This document shows positions 1-12,700 of a DNA stretch of 64,000 nucleotides, in pieces. This DNA is from Diphasiastrum complanatum (Eukaryota; Streptophyta; Lycopodiopsida; Lycopodiales; Lycopodiaceae). The notes under the pieces are model-generated. The model had not been told where the DNA came from. It worked only from the letters and a program-made list of their open reading frames with translations, and made no database searches. The position numbers were made by a program, and so were the translations under genes. The stretch's first letter is position 1. Each line of letters begins with the position of its first letter. The DNA is taken from the NCBI GenBank assembly GCA_029204225.1, contig CM055093.1, positions 33,802,525-33,866,524 on the forward strand. Direction: 5' to 3'.

Positions 1-2350
1 TCGATCTACCATTACCATACATTTTAAACACAAATAAGATATTCAAATGCTGCAATATAAAGTAATGGTTTCTCACACATTGCTCCTTAGTCCACAGTAA
101 CTTTTTAAAGCCAAAAGTTTTCAAGGCTTTTCAACAATGCCTCCTATAGTTGGCTTTCATAACTTGAAAGATGCCTCCAAATCCACACAAGAATACATGA
201 AGAGATGTTTTTCATTGAAACCAATCTATTATGTCTTGTGAAGAGGAGACTACTTAAAAAAAATGTTGATCAAACTAATACAAAAACCTTTCATCTGTTT
301 GCAAGTTAGAACAGAATCATTGAGGTTAGCTCATCAATGTTTCCTCATATGAGGCTCAACCACTGCAATTAATGAGAAGGGCTGAAGCAACATGGAGGGT
401 AACAAGCTTCAATGGCAAGCAACAAAGGACATTTGGCCATTCCACAATGCATGATGTAGAGATAGGCAAACACACATGCTTTCCCCAAAGTCAATAACTA
501 GCTCAACAAGGAAATAAGTGAGGGATTTTATTTGTTACTGTGTTAACCAGCTAAATGTTTTGCACAATCTCTCATCACTGGAAGGAATACTACCGAACAA
601 AATTAACTAAGTATTGGAAAGACAGTTAAATATATACAAATTAATTAACAGGTTGATGCTCCAACATTGAGGGGTCAAATCTTCACTTTTTGCATGGTGC
701 AGTATAATTTGCGATGTAGCTCTCAAATATGAGTAGAGTTTTTTATAGTTTTAAGAGCTCAGGTTTTTCTTTTGGCAAAAGACTAACTGACATCTTTCTA
801 AATTAGACTTGGTGCTTATTCCTGAAATAAATGAATCCTTGCTGACGTCTGGGCAATGATTTTGGCCCAACAGAGTGTGTTTTGACATAGTTGTGGATGA
901 GTTAAAACTACAAGATCACAAAATTTTGACAAATGTCTTTTACTTACTAGATTTGTGAAAGTTGATATTCAAGAGGTCACAAAAAGGCCATCTGCCTACA
1001 TTATTTCTTATCTTGGACTCGAATGCAATTTCTGAAATTCATTCTATTTCTTATCATTATTCTATGAGCCTCTTGGTTTAAGTTGTGATGTCAGCTCGAG
1101 GTAACAACACAATTCTCACTAGATGGATGGGGATTAAGAGGCCTCTCAGGATTGTTAAGCTGGTGTATGTAGAACATGTGCAAATTGTCTAACCTGTGAG
1201 ATTTGAATCCTATCATTTAAAGTTGTCATTCACTGAAAGTAAACCTTCTAATACACTAGTCAATTTTTATATTGCTACACTCAAATTCAAAAGTTATTTT
1301 TACACAGGTTGCAACAACAAAAGATTGTAGAATTCGGACCTTTTCAATGGAAAATTGAATCATATAGCATACTTGTGACATTAAGATATGAAGAAAAAAT
1401 TTGATCTAATTCAGATAATAAACTCATCTGTCCTTTGACTCAACAACAACCACATGAAACCTACATTTTCGATTAAATGCGTTATAGCTTATAATACTCA
1501 AGCTTACTTGATTCTTGACTGGCTTTTAACTGATAGGTGATCGTGATCCTAAGCAGGGTGCTCTTTGAAATTATTATCATATGATTTGTATTCTTAAAAG
1601 ATTTGGCAGCTCTGACAGAAATTTCTCCTAGATATTCCTAAATCCGTGCGTTAATTTGATATTTTCAGACGAACTGCAAAGATTTTCCAGTAGCACGGCA
1701 GAGCTGAAAGAACACGCTTTACCAACACAGAAAAGCTTACAGTGGCTTCTATAACAATGAGCTACATCAACAGAAGTTGTGTTAAGCACATTATGTTTTT
1801 ATTTACTTCACTTTCTGGAGCTCTTGCTATACACCACATTTTGAGATTCCAAATCGCAAAAGGTTCTGAGACCATTCTCAACATGCGAATTCTGGAAAGA
1901 ATACCCTGGAGGCTTTGAACTATATGCCTGACGGCTACTGAAATTTTTGTAAATTTTGCTCTAAGTCGAATTTTGTGTAGTGGCCCTCAACTCTAAAATG
2001 ATCAAGAATGAACCACTACTGGTTACTGACGTTCAACCAGAACAAAACCCATGATTCTTGACATGCTCAGAAGGACAGCAGTATAGCAGAACACAAGGAC
2101 TCACAATTTACAGGCATCCACTTATTCAAGAGAAGGGTAAATTATAGCAACGTCCTATCCTCTATTCTTCCAGAAACAGTGTCAAAAACACTTCTTATGA
2201 GCATAAAGCAATGGATGTTTGCCGCATGCTGATTCCTTGCCGCTTGAGAAAATAGGCTTTTTACACAGCATACGGAGATGCCAAAAAGACTTCAATAAAC
2301 TGCAAAGCATGCACCATGTTGCTAGCACTTCGACAATCCAGCAACTGATG
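1..2350. other. Intergenic DNA, nothing recognised
   Basis: AT-rich sequence downstream of the minus-strand methyltransferase gene. I see no reading frame with a recognisable domain, no RNA gene and no complete transposon. The stretch nearest 2,350 must include the 3' untranslated region of that gene, but I could not place a poly(A) signal with confidence. Confidence 0.5.
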
Positions 2351-5300
2351 CTACACAAAGTGCTCTGTTGGATACTCCTTGTGGTATGCGTTATAATCAT
2401 AATACAGGCGCTCACCTTTGGGTATGTCTCTGATAGCTACCAATAAAGCATGTGCCTCTCCATCAATGTCAAAGCGAACACATCTCAAATTCTGCTTCTT
2501 TTTTCCTTCCCTACAAAAACAAAATAATTCACTTTTATATGTACAATTCTGCATCTAATGCACAGGGCACCATTTATCGATTCAAAGAAGATTTTAGGGC
2601 CAATTTTCATTACTAAATAGTAAATCATATAACAAAACTTTTGCCTTACTGGGTATGATTATTTATGCCTGAAACAAAGCGTGCAATATTTCCACGTTTG
2701 TCTGGGCAAATCACCAGTTCCTTTGCTGGATCTTTAGTAAAAAGAAGTCCCATAATACTGTCTCCCTCATCATGTGCACGATTGCGCATAAAATCTACAT
2801 CACCTGTGTACTCTGCAATCAGGGTCATATCTTTTATATTACTATCTGCCTCGACAACAAACCTGCAATAAAAGCTCAATTCATGAGGATTCAGCCCAAA
2901 AATTTCTACCATATAAAAGCTAAAGAAAGAGGACTTTGAAATATAAGCTCTACACAAACAACACAATTGGTTTTGCTTATAGATTGTTGGTATTCTGAAA
3001 ATAAATTACCCTTGACGAGGGTCATGAGAAACCATCAAAGGTGGCCACTCTCCTCTGGAACACATTGCCTTGCAAAGATCGTATGTTTGCTTGTCTTCTT
3101 TGGCCATTATCTGTAGGGAAGTAAAATGACGCAAACTTCTCAAATTCATTGACCCACCAATGGCTGCAGTTCAATGCACAAAATTTTCTGTAAAGAGTAA
3201 TACTGGCAGCAAGTAATGATGGGCTAAGGTACTCTGTCACAAGCCTTTACATATTGCATGGAGCATTCTGAAATGCGTTCCATATTGCATTCCCAGAACG
3301 CAGCAAAACGCAAATTGACGGTGATTTTCAAAAAAAAAAAAATTTAAGCACCACAGACCCACTTTTTTGCCATATACTATGCACTGCACGGGCCCTTTTT
3401 TGCCAGATACTGTGCACTGGGAATGTCATATTATAGGGATTGTAGAACCCTAGAAATATGTCCTGAGTTTTTTGTGGACAGTAAGACCTTAGTTAAATCA
3501 GTGTTCGGGCAAGCCGGCCAAGTGTAAGAATCAAACCGGCATCTTTTTGCAAGATGCGATATCACAAAATCCTTGACGGTTTTTAAGGATGCATATTAAC
3601 CCTTTTATGAGTAAATATTCCATATAATACGGGGAAGGCAGTGAAATTATATTATAAGATGCCAATGAATTGCCGGAAAACTGATTTTATGTCCAGATTT
3701 TTTTATGGACAGTAGAACCATAGTTTTATGTTCAGGAAACCGGTAAAGTATAGGAATAGAACTGGCATTTTGTTTGTTTTTAACAGCATGAAAACAGGAG
3801 CTGCATGATTAACGGGGAACCTGGCTCGCTTCCTTGAATCACATTAACATGTGGGCTTTTTCCACAATATTCATGCAAGTAGGCCTGTCAAGTGCAGAAA
3901 AAATGGAGCTGGAAATCCTTGGAGCTCGATCACATCTGTTACACCCTCAGGATGCTATTCTTCCCATTAACCACATGACAAAAGGCAAATACTGCAAAGG
4001 TAATTTTTTGAAGTAGCAGCTTCATGTTTTACTGAGAGTGCCCATCCAATTCTTCAAACGCAGACTCTTTGAAACTTTCTTGGGACAAGGAGAAAATAGC
4101 AAATACTAGGCATCTTCAATAAATGGAATTTCAAAATGAATTTTGCATGTGAGAACTAAACAGAGAGGCTCAACAAACTATAGTAAAGCAATCAAACTTA
4201 TAACCCCAGTGCAAAGAAATATGAGAACAAGAACATAGATAATATGATAGTTTCAAACAAATACTAGAATAATAATGATGGATGATGAAAATAATTGCAC
4301 ATAATCCTCAGAGTTCTCTCAAATAAAAAGCAAAAGAAAATGTTTCAACAATAACGTTATGCAACTTTTCACACGGTCACGACAACATATAAATCTGGGT
4401 AAGATCAACCTATTGGAATTCACAGAACTATAAATTGAACATCTTGGAATACCTGCATTCCACCTTGTTCCATTCTGGAGCAATTTGCCGACCTTGGGGC
4501 CAGACTAGCCATGTATGTGAGCTGGTCACTGAATTCAATACCCATGCTTGTTAGTGCAGTGGCAAGAGAAGCCATCTGCTCCAACCTACAAGCTGGATCT
4601 TTTGAAGAAGTATAGGGGAGCAATCTCCTGCTCTTTTTATGTAGTACAAGTCCTCCACTAGATCTTCGGCGCTTCCTTTCGCCTGAAAATCTACATATGT
4701 GAATCATAGTTGCAAACAAATGTGACAAACGATAAATGCAGTTGTTTAGAAATTTGAAAAAGTTTTCATTGATTTGCCATTTAGAAAAAAAATGACACAA
4801 ATATCAGACCGTGTGCAGAGCACCAGACTATCCATCAGTTTTCAAAACTTACCCAGCTTTTATGAATGCAGAGTCTTGGAATAAATTTAACGAACAATCA
4901 TAACAGGCATTCTGCAGTTTTTCATTCATAAACAGTAAAATTTAATACTTATAAGAAACATTTGCATCATCAGTTCATATGATGTGGGAATGGCAAACAA
5001 AATCAGACAACATTTTTTTGGAAACAGACTGCTGTCTGTACAAAGTGTGCAGTGTTGACCACCATTAGTAGTGATTCTCTTAAATTCTTAGCCAGAAGAC
5101 ATAATACATAGGAGAAAACTGTCAGATCCCATGTAGCTCCCCTCTTCAAGAGCTCTTTCCCGATGTTACATCTCCATACCTCCTTTGTTAAAAGCAAGAC
5201 CATTAAACTCTGAGACAATCCCAAAAGTCAAAAAAAGCAATGCACTTGATTGGACTTTTTTGATGTACTTGCTGCGCACATCCCCACGGTCAGATTCGTC

Positions 5301-8263
5301 TCAAGTATCCTTGACACTGAAAAAGCAGAGTCACCTGTGAGTTGAGTTCTTAAGCATCCAGCAGACCTCCATTTCTTCTATGCAACCACATGACCCAGGC
5401 TTCGATTAGCTTCAGTTTTCTCGATTAGTTTCAGTTTCCTTCTGTAGAGCCAGGCCCATTTGTCCACAGAACTTCATCTTCTTACTTACCCAACTAACAA
5501 CCTGATACTAAGGTCCACCATCTATAGTCAATCTGCTACCGATTCAAACTACATGACAAGATTGTGGTTTACTGTTATATGGAACATTATATGCCCAGTG
5601 CTCTATGAACATATCTAACTCTAGTTTAGTCTAGTGGGTGGACAATTAGCAGTCTTCACACAATGCAAAGATAGTAATAGTAAAATGAAATCAAAAAAGG
5701 GGAGCAAGTCAACACGAAAAGAATGACAAAAAACTTGCTTCCATCAATATCAGTTTATTGGAAATAAAACACTCCACGAAAGACGTTCACTGCTCAACCA
5801 AGAAAATTCCGACATAATGGCCAAACCAGAACTAGAGTAAGCTTACAATTTCACTTAAGTAGTCCCATTCATGCTTCCAGCCAACTCAGAATTGGTCGAT
5901 TTGAACAGGTTCTGAATCTGCCTTCCAAATTTTGGATCAGAGAATCAAAATCCAGGTTTTATAAAAATTGGACGAATCTTAAAGGAAAACATAATTGTTG
6001 GAAGTTGGAATAGGCTTTAGGATGCAAACTAAATTCTCAACAATGGAACTACAATTACCTCAGTCTTGATCCCCAGCTCCTTACAGCCTATATACATAAT
6101 ACATATCAGTACATTATGATTATCGATGATATGATCAGTTATGATTCCTCGTACATCAAAATTTCAAACAAGTTAGAAACTTATAAGTTACAACATCAAA
6201 CAATTTCAGTTCAAGGCTTAAGGTTTAGGAATGCCAGTTGCAGAGATGCGGAAGAGAGGAGTAGCGTGAGAGCCTGGAGTGCAAAACGGACAAACGTTAA
6301 ATGATCAGGAACTCAAAAATTAGTGCCCATACATTCAAAACAAAAACAGGGGAAAAAGAATTGGGGGTCATGATCCCTGATTAAATTGGTTCATATCAAC
6401 TTGTATCATTTTGAATCACAATCGCGATTCAATCCCGAACAAACTGGATTTTGCAAAACGTTAATTTCATTTTCAACATAGTATTACAGTATAATGTTAT
6501 TTACTTTAACAAAAAGACAATCTCATATACATTCCAAGACGTTCAGGGCACTAGCATAATCCTTGCTACAATAACCTCTATCACCTACGATGCCTTCACG
6601 TTGGAAATAAATATGCATTTAAACCATTCTTTTGCTACAAGTTCTGACTTCATCTTCCTCTTGTCTATCTATAATAGCATGAACTATGATTGCCAGACAT
6701 GGAGCACATTGTAATTTCTTCTATTTTTGAACAAGAATATTTCCAGTAAAAGGAGATAACATGCAAAATAGCCACTAATTACCTTCCAAACTTCCTTGGA
6801 GTCTTTGAATCTTGAAGAAGTCGATGATTTTCGTCTGCACCATTGGAAATGCTGGACATTTCATGTAAAGATCAGGAAAATAGTGAGAAGATACAAATGT
6901 GATCATACGATGAAGGTTAAGATTAAAAAACTTCAGAGAGGATAACAGTTCTGTAGACTCCTGAATGAGCATTGAAACCTACATACCTCATGAACTTCAA
7001 AATCCAGCATCCCTTACAATTGATGCTACATTATGATAGATAATGAATATTCTCACACAGAGAGAAGGTCTATATTCAAAAATGTTATCAAGTTTGATTG
7101 TTTATTCCAGCATCAATTCAAATCAGCCGTGTTGCTGCGTAATCTAAGCTCAAGTTCAAGTACAGAAGAGCTGACTAAGCACATTTGCAGACGAGATGAT
7201 TTGAAGATCGCAAGTAGCTTTGCATACACTTTCAAAAATGAAATTCATAAAAGTATTGCGATTTAAGCTCAAAGTTACCTAAAGAAGACACATAGGCTTT
7301 GAGAGAATGGTCACAATCACACACTGCTGTCATGACAAAGCTGAATAATCTGGAAAGACACAAAAGGTACTATTTGTCTGACTTGTCACACAGAAAATGA
7401 CTGGATGTCCAAAGTTTCTATTTGAGGAACGCGTGGATGGACACGAGATTAATCCAATGACAGTCAAAAGACGTAAATCAGACAGCTGTTGCTAGATTGC
7501 ACATGTCATTACAACTGCTCCAATTTTCTGACTACTGGAGACAGTGGGGAGGCATGTGGATAAGAAAATCAAGGACCATGATTACCAGATATTTGGATTC
7601 ATTGACTACCACACAAAGTAGGGAGGCATGCAGCTAAGAAAACTGAGCACCTTGATTACAAAACATTTGAATTCTGTCATTACAAGAGGGAGGGAAGTAG
7701 CTAAAGGAAACTTAGCACTATGATCACACTTCGTGGATTCTTTGATTACAGAGAAACTTGGGAGGCATGTAGCTAAGAAAAAAACTGAGCACCGTGATTC
7801 CAAAATGAGGCATACCAAAAAAATTCCCCTTTCTGGAGCAATCTGGGCAGAACCACTCTCCCTTGGGTATCCTAACCATGATCGGACACAGGCAGTACAT
7901 ATGGAAACCACGATCGCAACCATCACATAATAGCATCTCCATCTCTCCATCAACACATCCACATTGCTCACAAGCAACGTCCTCGTACTCTAACCTTTTA
8001 CGGCTACCCTTTGATGCCTTTCTGCTGCAAGGCCTTCCCCCACGAGTATTAGGGTTAGGTCTACTTTCATCCCTGCCCACTCGAATGCTCTCCTGGGATG
8101 ATTCAATCTCCTCAAGATGACCTTTCAACCTGCCTGAAGGCGAAACCCCACACAAGGTATTAGTGCAGCAGTTTTGATACCCTCGCCTGCATGGTGCAAA
8201 TCTTTTATTGCTTTTCCTGGCGCACTCGTGACCTTCCACATACACCACCCTTGCCTCCGACAT
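2351..8263 (-). CDS. ATXR6: ATXR5/ATXR6-type histone H3 lysine-27 monomethyltransferase (PHD-SET), six exons
   Basis: Exons by splice signals and frame: 8263-7816, 6851-6783, 4682-4453, 3110-3010, 2862-2650, 2510-2351; all phases agree and give about 406 residues (Arabidopsis homologues are about 350-380). A PHD finger lies near residues 98-142 (CEQCGC...LLCDGCDRGFH...WFCPDC). The 69-bp second exon encodes QTKIIDFF, a perfect PCNA-interacting (PIP) box. Exon 3 holds the ATXR5/6-specific block RLEQMASLATAL. The SET domain closes with ARFVSGINNH and RLYYDYN and ends in EYPTEHFV. Family knowledge: these nuclear enzymes monomethylate H3.1 K27 during replication and repress heterochromatin. The start is the ATG at 8263; an upstream in-frame GTG at 8308 is not a plausible start. 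No disabling change was seen. ATXR5 versus ATXR6 is not resolved; the symbol is the closest family name. Confidence 0.93.
7547..7800. repeat. Intronic minisatellite, four degenerate units of about 70 bp
   Basis: Units start with GGGAGGCATG or a near match at 7547, 7621, 7692 and 7760 and share a following GCTAAGAAAA...GATTAC core. Spacing is 74, 71 and 68 bp. The array lies in intron 1 of the methyltransferase gene and abuts the donor site of the PHD exon at 7816. Confidence 0.75.
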
Positions 8264-8714
8264 GATGCCACTCAAATAACCCGCCCTTGCCTGGATCAAC
8301 GAACTCACTTATGCTAGATCCTGGCGCTTGCAGCTAAAATGGAAACATTCCAAAATGGGCATTGCCCATACTAGCAATCGTGCCTGCTAGTAAAGCATAA
8401 CCAGAAGCAAGCGCCTCTTCTTCGGGGGTTTGATCCCACATTGCAGATTAGAAGCCGAAACCAGATTCGATAAACACTTCAGAGACAATGCAATAGAAGG
8501 ATGACGAGCATGCATGGATCTAGAAAAGAAAAAGAAGAAATAGAAGGAAGGAAAGGTGCATTGACAGATTTCTTGGGAAATCTTGAGCCCATATCAGATT
8601 GCATGAAGAAGAGATGAGAAATTGTCTCTCAACTCCTATGCAATCAGAATCTATCCTCTGATGAGTCAGTCAGTAGTCGCCAAAGCCAGGAGAGAAGAAG
8701 CAAGAAGCGCGCGA

Positions 8715-8722
8715 GCGCGAAA
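8715..8722 (-). promoter_or_regulatory. E2F-like site upstream of the methyltransferase gene
   Basis: On the minus strand this reads TTTCGCGC, which fits the plant E2F consensus TTTSSCGS. It lies about 450 bp upstream of the ATG in a GC-rich patch (8705-8760) within AT-rich DNA; a second, one-mismatch match (GCGCCAAG) is close by. ATXR5/6 genes are known to be expressed in cycling cells, so E2F control fits. Binding is inferred. Confidence 0.45.
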
Positions 8723-8821
8723 GGAAGTGATCGCTTGGCGCGCGCGGGAGAGCCAGGGTAATCCCCGCCTGAACCTGCGCGAATAAGACAGATACGCTCT
8801 GTCGTTGTACCAATTCCTTGG

Positions 8822-8841
8822 GTTTTTTTTTTTTTTTTTTG
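8822..8841. repeat. Poly(T) tract
   Basis: About 20 consecutive T residues in the upstream region of the methyltransferase gene. It could be a simple repeat or the tail of an old retroposon; no flanking duplication was seen. Confidence 0.6.
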
Positions 8842-9178
8842 GGTGGGAGCCCTCCAATGCACCAGCATTGGAGTATGATCCTATATTAAAATTTCCATGT
8901 AACCGAGGATAATATAGTCTCTCGCGTTTTATGCCCATTTTTTAGACTACTTAAAAAGTAAATGGGCATCGTATGAGCGATTGATTATGTTTCTGAAATC
9001 ATATTATGTCGTGAAAGACTCGTATGAAAAAATTCAAGCTGTTCATTGCAAAACGGGAGGAGTCAAGCAGATGGATGTCAGTTTCATCTTTGGATGGCCT
9101 AAAGTACTCATATTTAGTTTGGTGTGGAGATCATGGAATACTTCTTTTCAAAAACCTCCATCAAAATTGCTGTATCGG

Positions 9179-9493
9179 TCACTGACTATCTATTTTGGAG
9201 GGAAGACCATATAATTCAAATAGCCTATCTATTAACAACCTTGCGAACTCTGGGGCTGTGACGATTGTTTTGGTCGAAATAAAATAAGCCACCTTGGTTA
9301 AACGGCCAATTGTGACCCATATAGCATCATGACCCTTCGGGGTCCTAGACACGCCTACTATAAAATCCATGGAAATCTTTTTCCATTTACCAACTGATAT
9401 TTGTAATGGCTGTAACAAACCTCTCAATATGAAGCCCAGTCGCCAAGTTGAATATGAAAGATATTCTCTCAACTTTGCTTGAAATGGTTCCAA
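9179..9493 (-). pseudogene. Ty3/gypsy integrase fragment
   Basis: A 104-codon open stretch reads LLQPLQISVGKWKKISMDF, then a block with TPKGHDAIWV and RLTKVAYF, and ends in FARLLIDRLFELYGLPSKI. This matches the linker between zinc-binding and catalytic parts of plant Ty3/gypsy integrase (usual form ISMDFI-GLPRT-KGHDAIWVIVDRLTKSAHF). No reverse transcriptase, LTR or rest of the integrase core was found nearby, so it is a truncated relic. Confidence 0.8.
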
Positions 9494-10658
9494 AAAAATT
9501 TGCTAGCTCACCGCACTCCTACATAACCTCATTCTTTCGTTGCACCTTTGGACAAGCTTCAAACTGTATGCACAACTTCAAACTGATTGAAATATAAGAC
9601 TCCTTTCGCTTCAAAACCAATTGACACTTATTGATCGCTTCCAGAAGTGCTGAAACTATCGCATGGAATGGTTTTTGATTTGCATGTCAATTCAAAATCA
9701 AAGGTGACATGCAATGTGGTGGAAATGGATAGCAAATAGGTAGGTGCTTTTGTGAAACTTCTAGCAGAACTTAATTCTCATAGGACATTTCCAATATTGA
9801 AAACCAAAATTCAATTCATGATTTTGTTGAAATGTAATCGTTGAATTATACTTGAGAAAAGGTTGAAACTAAAGACACTTAATGCCCTGAAATTAGGTGC
9901 CTTAGTAGTTGAATGAAAAGGATCTAAATTGGGTTTAATGGCACCAAAAGATACATTGATCAGGATTGCCAAAATGCGTTGGTAATCAGTTTAAGAATGC
10001 ACCCCAAAAGACTTGTTGTAGAGTGTTGTATTCGTTGCTAGAAATCAACTTCTTGAAAACAAATGGCATTCAATGGTCTCAATTAGGTGCTCCAATAGCC
10101 ATATTTAAAAATATGAAAGCAAACATTTATGGCATCAAACTAAAGAAGTGTATTGAAAGTCAGTTCCAAAATGCACGCAACAAACTTGCTAATAAGCAAT
10201 GAAAACCCAATGAAAAATGGTCAATGTTGATAGCATGAATTGAGCAGCAGAAAATATGTACTCAATCCATGACTTACTAAGATTTGAAATTGAGTAAAGA
10301 AGACACTAAAAAGTATGCTAGGTTACATGCTGAAATGCACCCTTTTCACTGTCGAAATCACTAAAAAATCGACTGAGAAGAGTGAAGTTATTTGTCGAAT
10401 TGTCAAATGTAGTTTGTATTGTTGAATGATCAAAAGTACATTCATTGTCTACTCTTATTGCACTATAATAATAGCGCATCTAATTTTGCTATAAATTTCG
10501 CTTTCACACAAGCTATAATTGTGATAGCTTATTAATGATTAGTCTACATCTATGGCGGAATAGAGAGGAGAAGAAAAAGAATGAATACTTCTGATAAACA
10601 ACTTGAAAAACAACTATTAAGAATTTGAAGTGAACTAATCTAATGATCTATTTATAGT
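9494..10658. other. Non-coding DNA, nothing recognised
   Basis: AT-rich sequence between the gypsy relic and the copia LTR. Short open frames show no recognisable domain. Confidence 0.4.
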
Positions 10659-11268
10659 TGTTGATGGCACAGCTCTAACAGAATGCGTCGTTATCCACCT
10701 AGCATATGCCACGTGGAAATATGGTATTGGACCAAAATATCTCGTGGATAAAGATCCTATTTTGTAGGAAGATTCATATTTTCAAGGAGACTAGTAGTTG
10801 GATTCTAGCTAGTAGCATAAGTCAACTTTGTTGTATGGGGATAACCTGCTCCCATTGGTGGATCTAAATGATGTGACACACTCCACACGTGTGAGACCTA
10901 CTGAATCAGCATACAGATCGTGCTTGTACTTGCTCTATAACTAGATCACCTGATGAGACATTGTGATTTTATGCATCTTGCTTGTGATTTCACCAATAGA
11001 ATTGTGATTTTATGTTTTTTAAGTTATCATTAAGTATTGTACTTTGCTCTCTACTCAAAGTCCATACAGGGACTGTATTCCATACGTCTGAGGCCGCCTT
11101 TGATGTTTCTTGAAGTTTACACATGTTGATCTTGCTAAATACTTTATGATTTACATCTAGATCTTGACCTAGTCAATAGAACTTGTTAGATCACTTGATT
11201 TGGCAATCAACACCTCTTGAAGATTGATTGTACTAATCAATCATTGTCCAAAACTCAAAAAATTCACA
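10659..11268 (+). mobile_element. Ty1/copia-type LTR with adjoining primer-binding site
   Basis: The right boundary is clear: sequence ending TTCACA is followed at 11269-11280 by TGGTATCAGAGC, the standard initiator-methionine tRNA primer-binding site of plant retrotransposons. The left boundary (TGTTGATG at 10659) is the nearest TG start that gives a normal LTR length of about 610 bp and is inferred. No second LTR or complete gag-pol follows; only a downstream RNase H-side relic remains. Confidence 0.6.
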
Positions 11269-11500
11269 TGGTATCAGAGCTTGGTACAAGAGGGATGTAG
11301 ATGAAGCATTGATCATATAAAAATTATTGGAATTTTATGTTTTTTGATCTAATCTTGAGTGGGCGAGCTTAAAGAGAGTGATAGCGTCATTAGTTTTGGT
11401 TCAAATCGAGTTGTGGACTGCAGGTGTACTGTCCACACGTCAAGAAATCTTTGTGCATTTCATAAGAAAATCATTCATTATGTCATCCATGGGTGGATTC

Positions 11501-12700
11501 ACAACAACAAAATGCGCGATTTCCGACACAAGGTTCTGACGGATTAAAAAAAGTTTCATAATCTGTTGGAATCCGACATAATAATATGTCAAAATCCGAC
11601 ACAAAAAAGAAATTCCCGGAAAAAAAACAAATTTGCCGAATTTATTTATTTTTCTATGGACGTCAGATTTCGACGGCCAATAGAAATGTCAAAATCTGAG
11701 ATCCCATTACGGAGACTGCAACTTTTTAAATGGATGTCACCTCGTGATTGAATTCTCAAAGCTGCATCATTTTTCTAGGGTTTTCTTATGATTGCAAACC
11801 GATTGGTACACCAATGGATCTAAGTATTATATTGACTAAACCTTTTGTGCAGACACCAAAAGTGAAGTACTCGACTTAGCAAAGTAGCCTTTCATTCACT
11901 GATCGAATTTTTGACGTATGTCATGCTATGCACTAGACCAGATCTAGCATACACTGTTAGCACGTTAAGTCAATTCATGTCTAATCCTAGGATCTCTTAT
12001 TGGAAAGCATTAAAGAGAGTGATGAAATATATTCAAGGAAGTTTAGATGACATTTTATGTTATGATGGAAATGCTATCGACCCTCTTGTTCTACGAGGCT
12101 ATTCCAACTCATATTGGGGAGGAAATGCTTCAATCAGAAAATCCACTTATGGGATTATTTCACGATTTGCAACACACTCAGTTCAATGCTACCACCATTC
12201 TGTGTGACAATTTGAACTGTATTTCACCATCGTTCAATCCCATATTTCATGGCAAGTCTAAGCACATAGAAAACGTGAATCGTGAGCTTAATTTTCTTTA
12301 ATTCGTCATGGATGTTGGAAAAACACGTCGCTATAAGGTCGTCGGAATCCGACGACTTTAAAACGCGTCGCAATCCGACAAACACAACGTGCCGGATCTC
12401 GGAACCCAAAATTTCGATGACCGAAAGGCGTTCCGACGTGGACGTCGCAATGCGACGTCCAAAGATGTCGCAAAAGATCCGACGTCTGTAAATACAAAAT
12501 GATGCAAAAATTTGCCCGACGGATGTCCGACGCCCATCCGACGTCCATCCGATGTATACTTGGATGTCGGATTCCGACGTCCCAGATAGTTGTCGAAATC
12601 CGACGTCTGTTAACATAATGATAAAAAAAAGGTCCGACGTGTGTCCGACATCTATCCGATGCGTTTGGACATCGGATTTCGACGTCCCAAATTAGGTAAA
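11501..12700. repeat. CACTA-type terminus and subterminal GACGTC/CCGAC repeats, interrupted by a copia piece
   Basis: At 11501 the sequence CACAACAACAAAATGCGC resembles a slightly mutated CACTA-element terminus (CACTACAACAAAA). It is followed by scattered TCCGAC and GACGTC motifs in both orientations at 11,515-11,700, and by a much denser array at about 12,320-12,690. Clustered short subterminal motifs are typical of En/Spm elements. The copia relic at 11,811-12,301 splits the array. The matching right end was not found. Confidence 0.55.
11811..12301 (+). pseudogene. Ty1/copia reverse transcriptase C-terminus and RNase H relic
   Basis: The frame at 11911-12207 reads YVMLCTRPDLAYTVSTLSQF followed by MSNP, WKALKRVMKYIQGS and GYSNSYWGG, then RKSTYG. 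This is the diagnostic end of copia reverse transcriptase (usual YAMLCTRPDIA) running into RNase H (usual GYSDSDWAGD, RKSTSG). A further piece near 12,240 (HGKSKHIENVNREL) corresponds to the copia ARTKHID segment. Frames are shifted and the front of pol is missing, so it is a relic, probably from the same element as the LTR at 10.7-11.3 kb. Confidence 0.82.

Noticed and set aside
8264-8308. N-terminal extension of the methyltransferase to 8308
   Set aside because: The codon at 8308 is GTG; the first ATG is at 8263.
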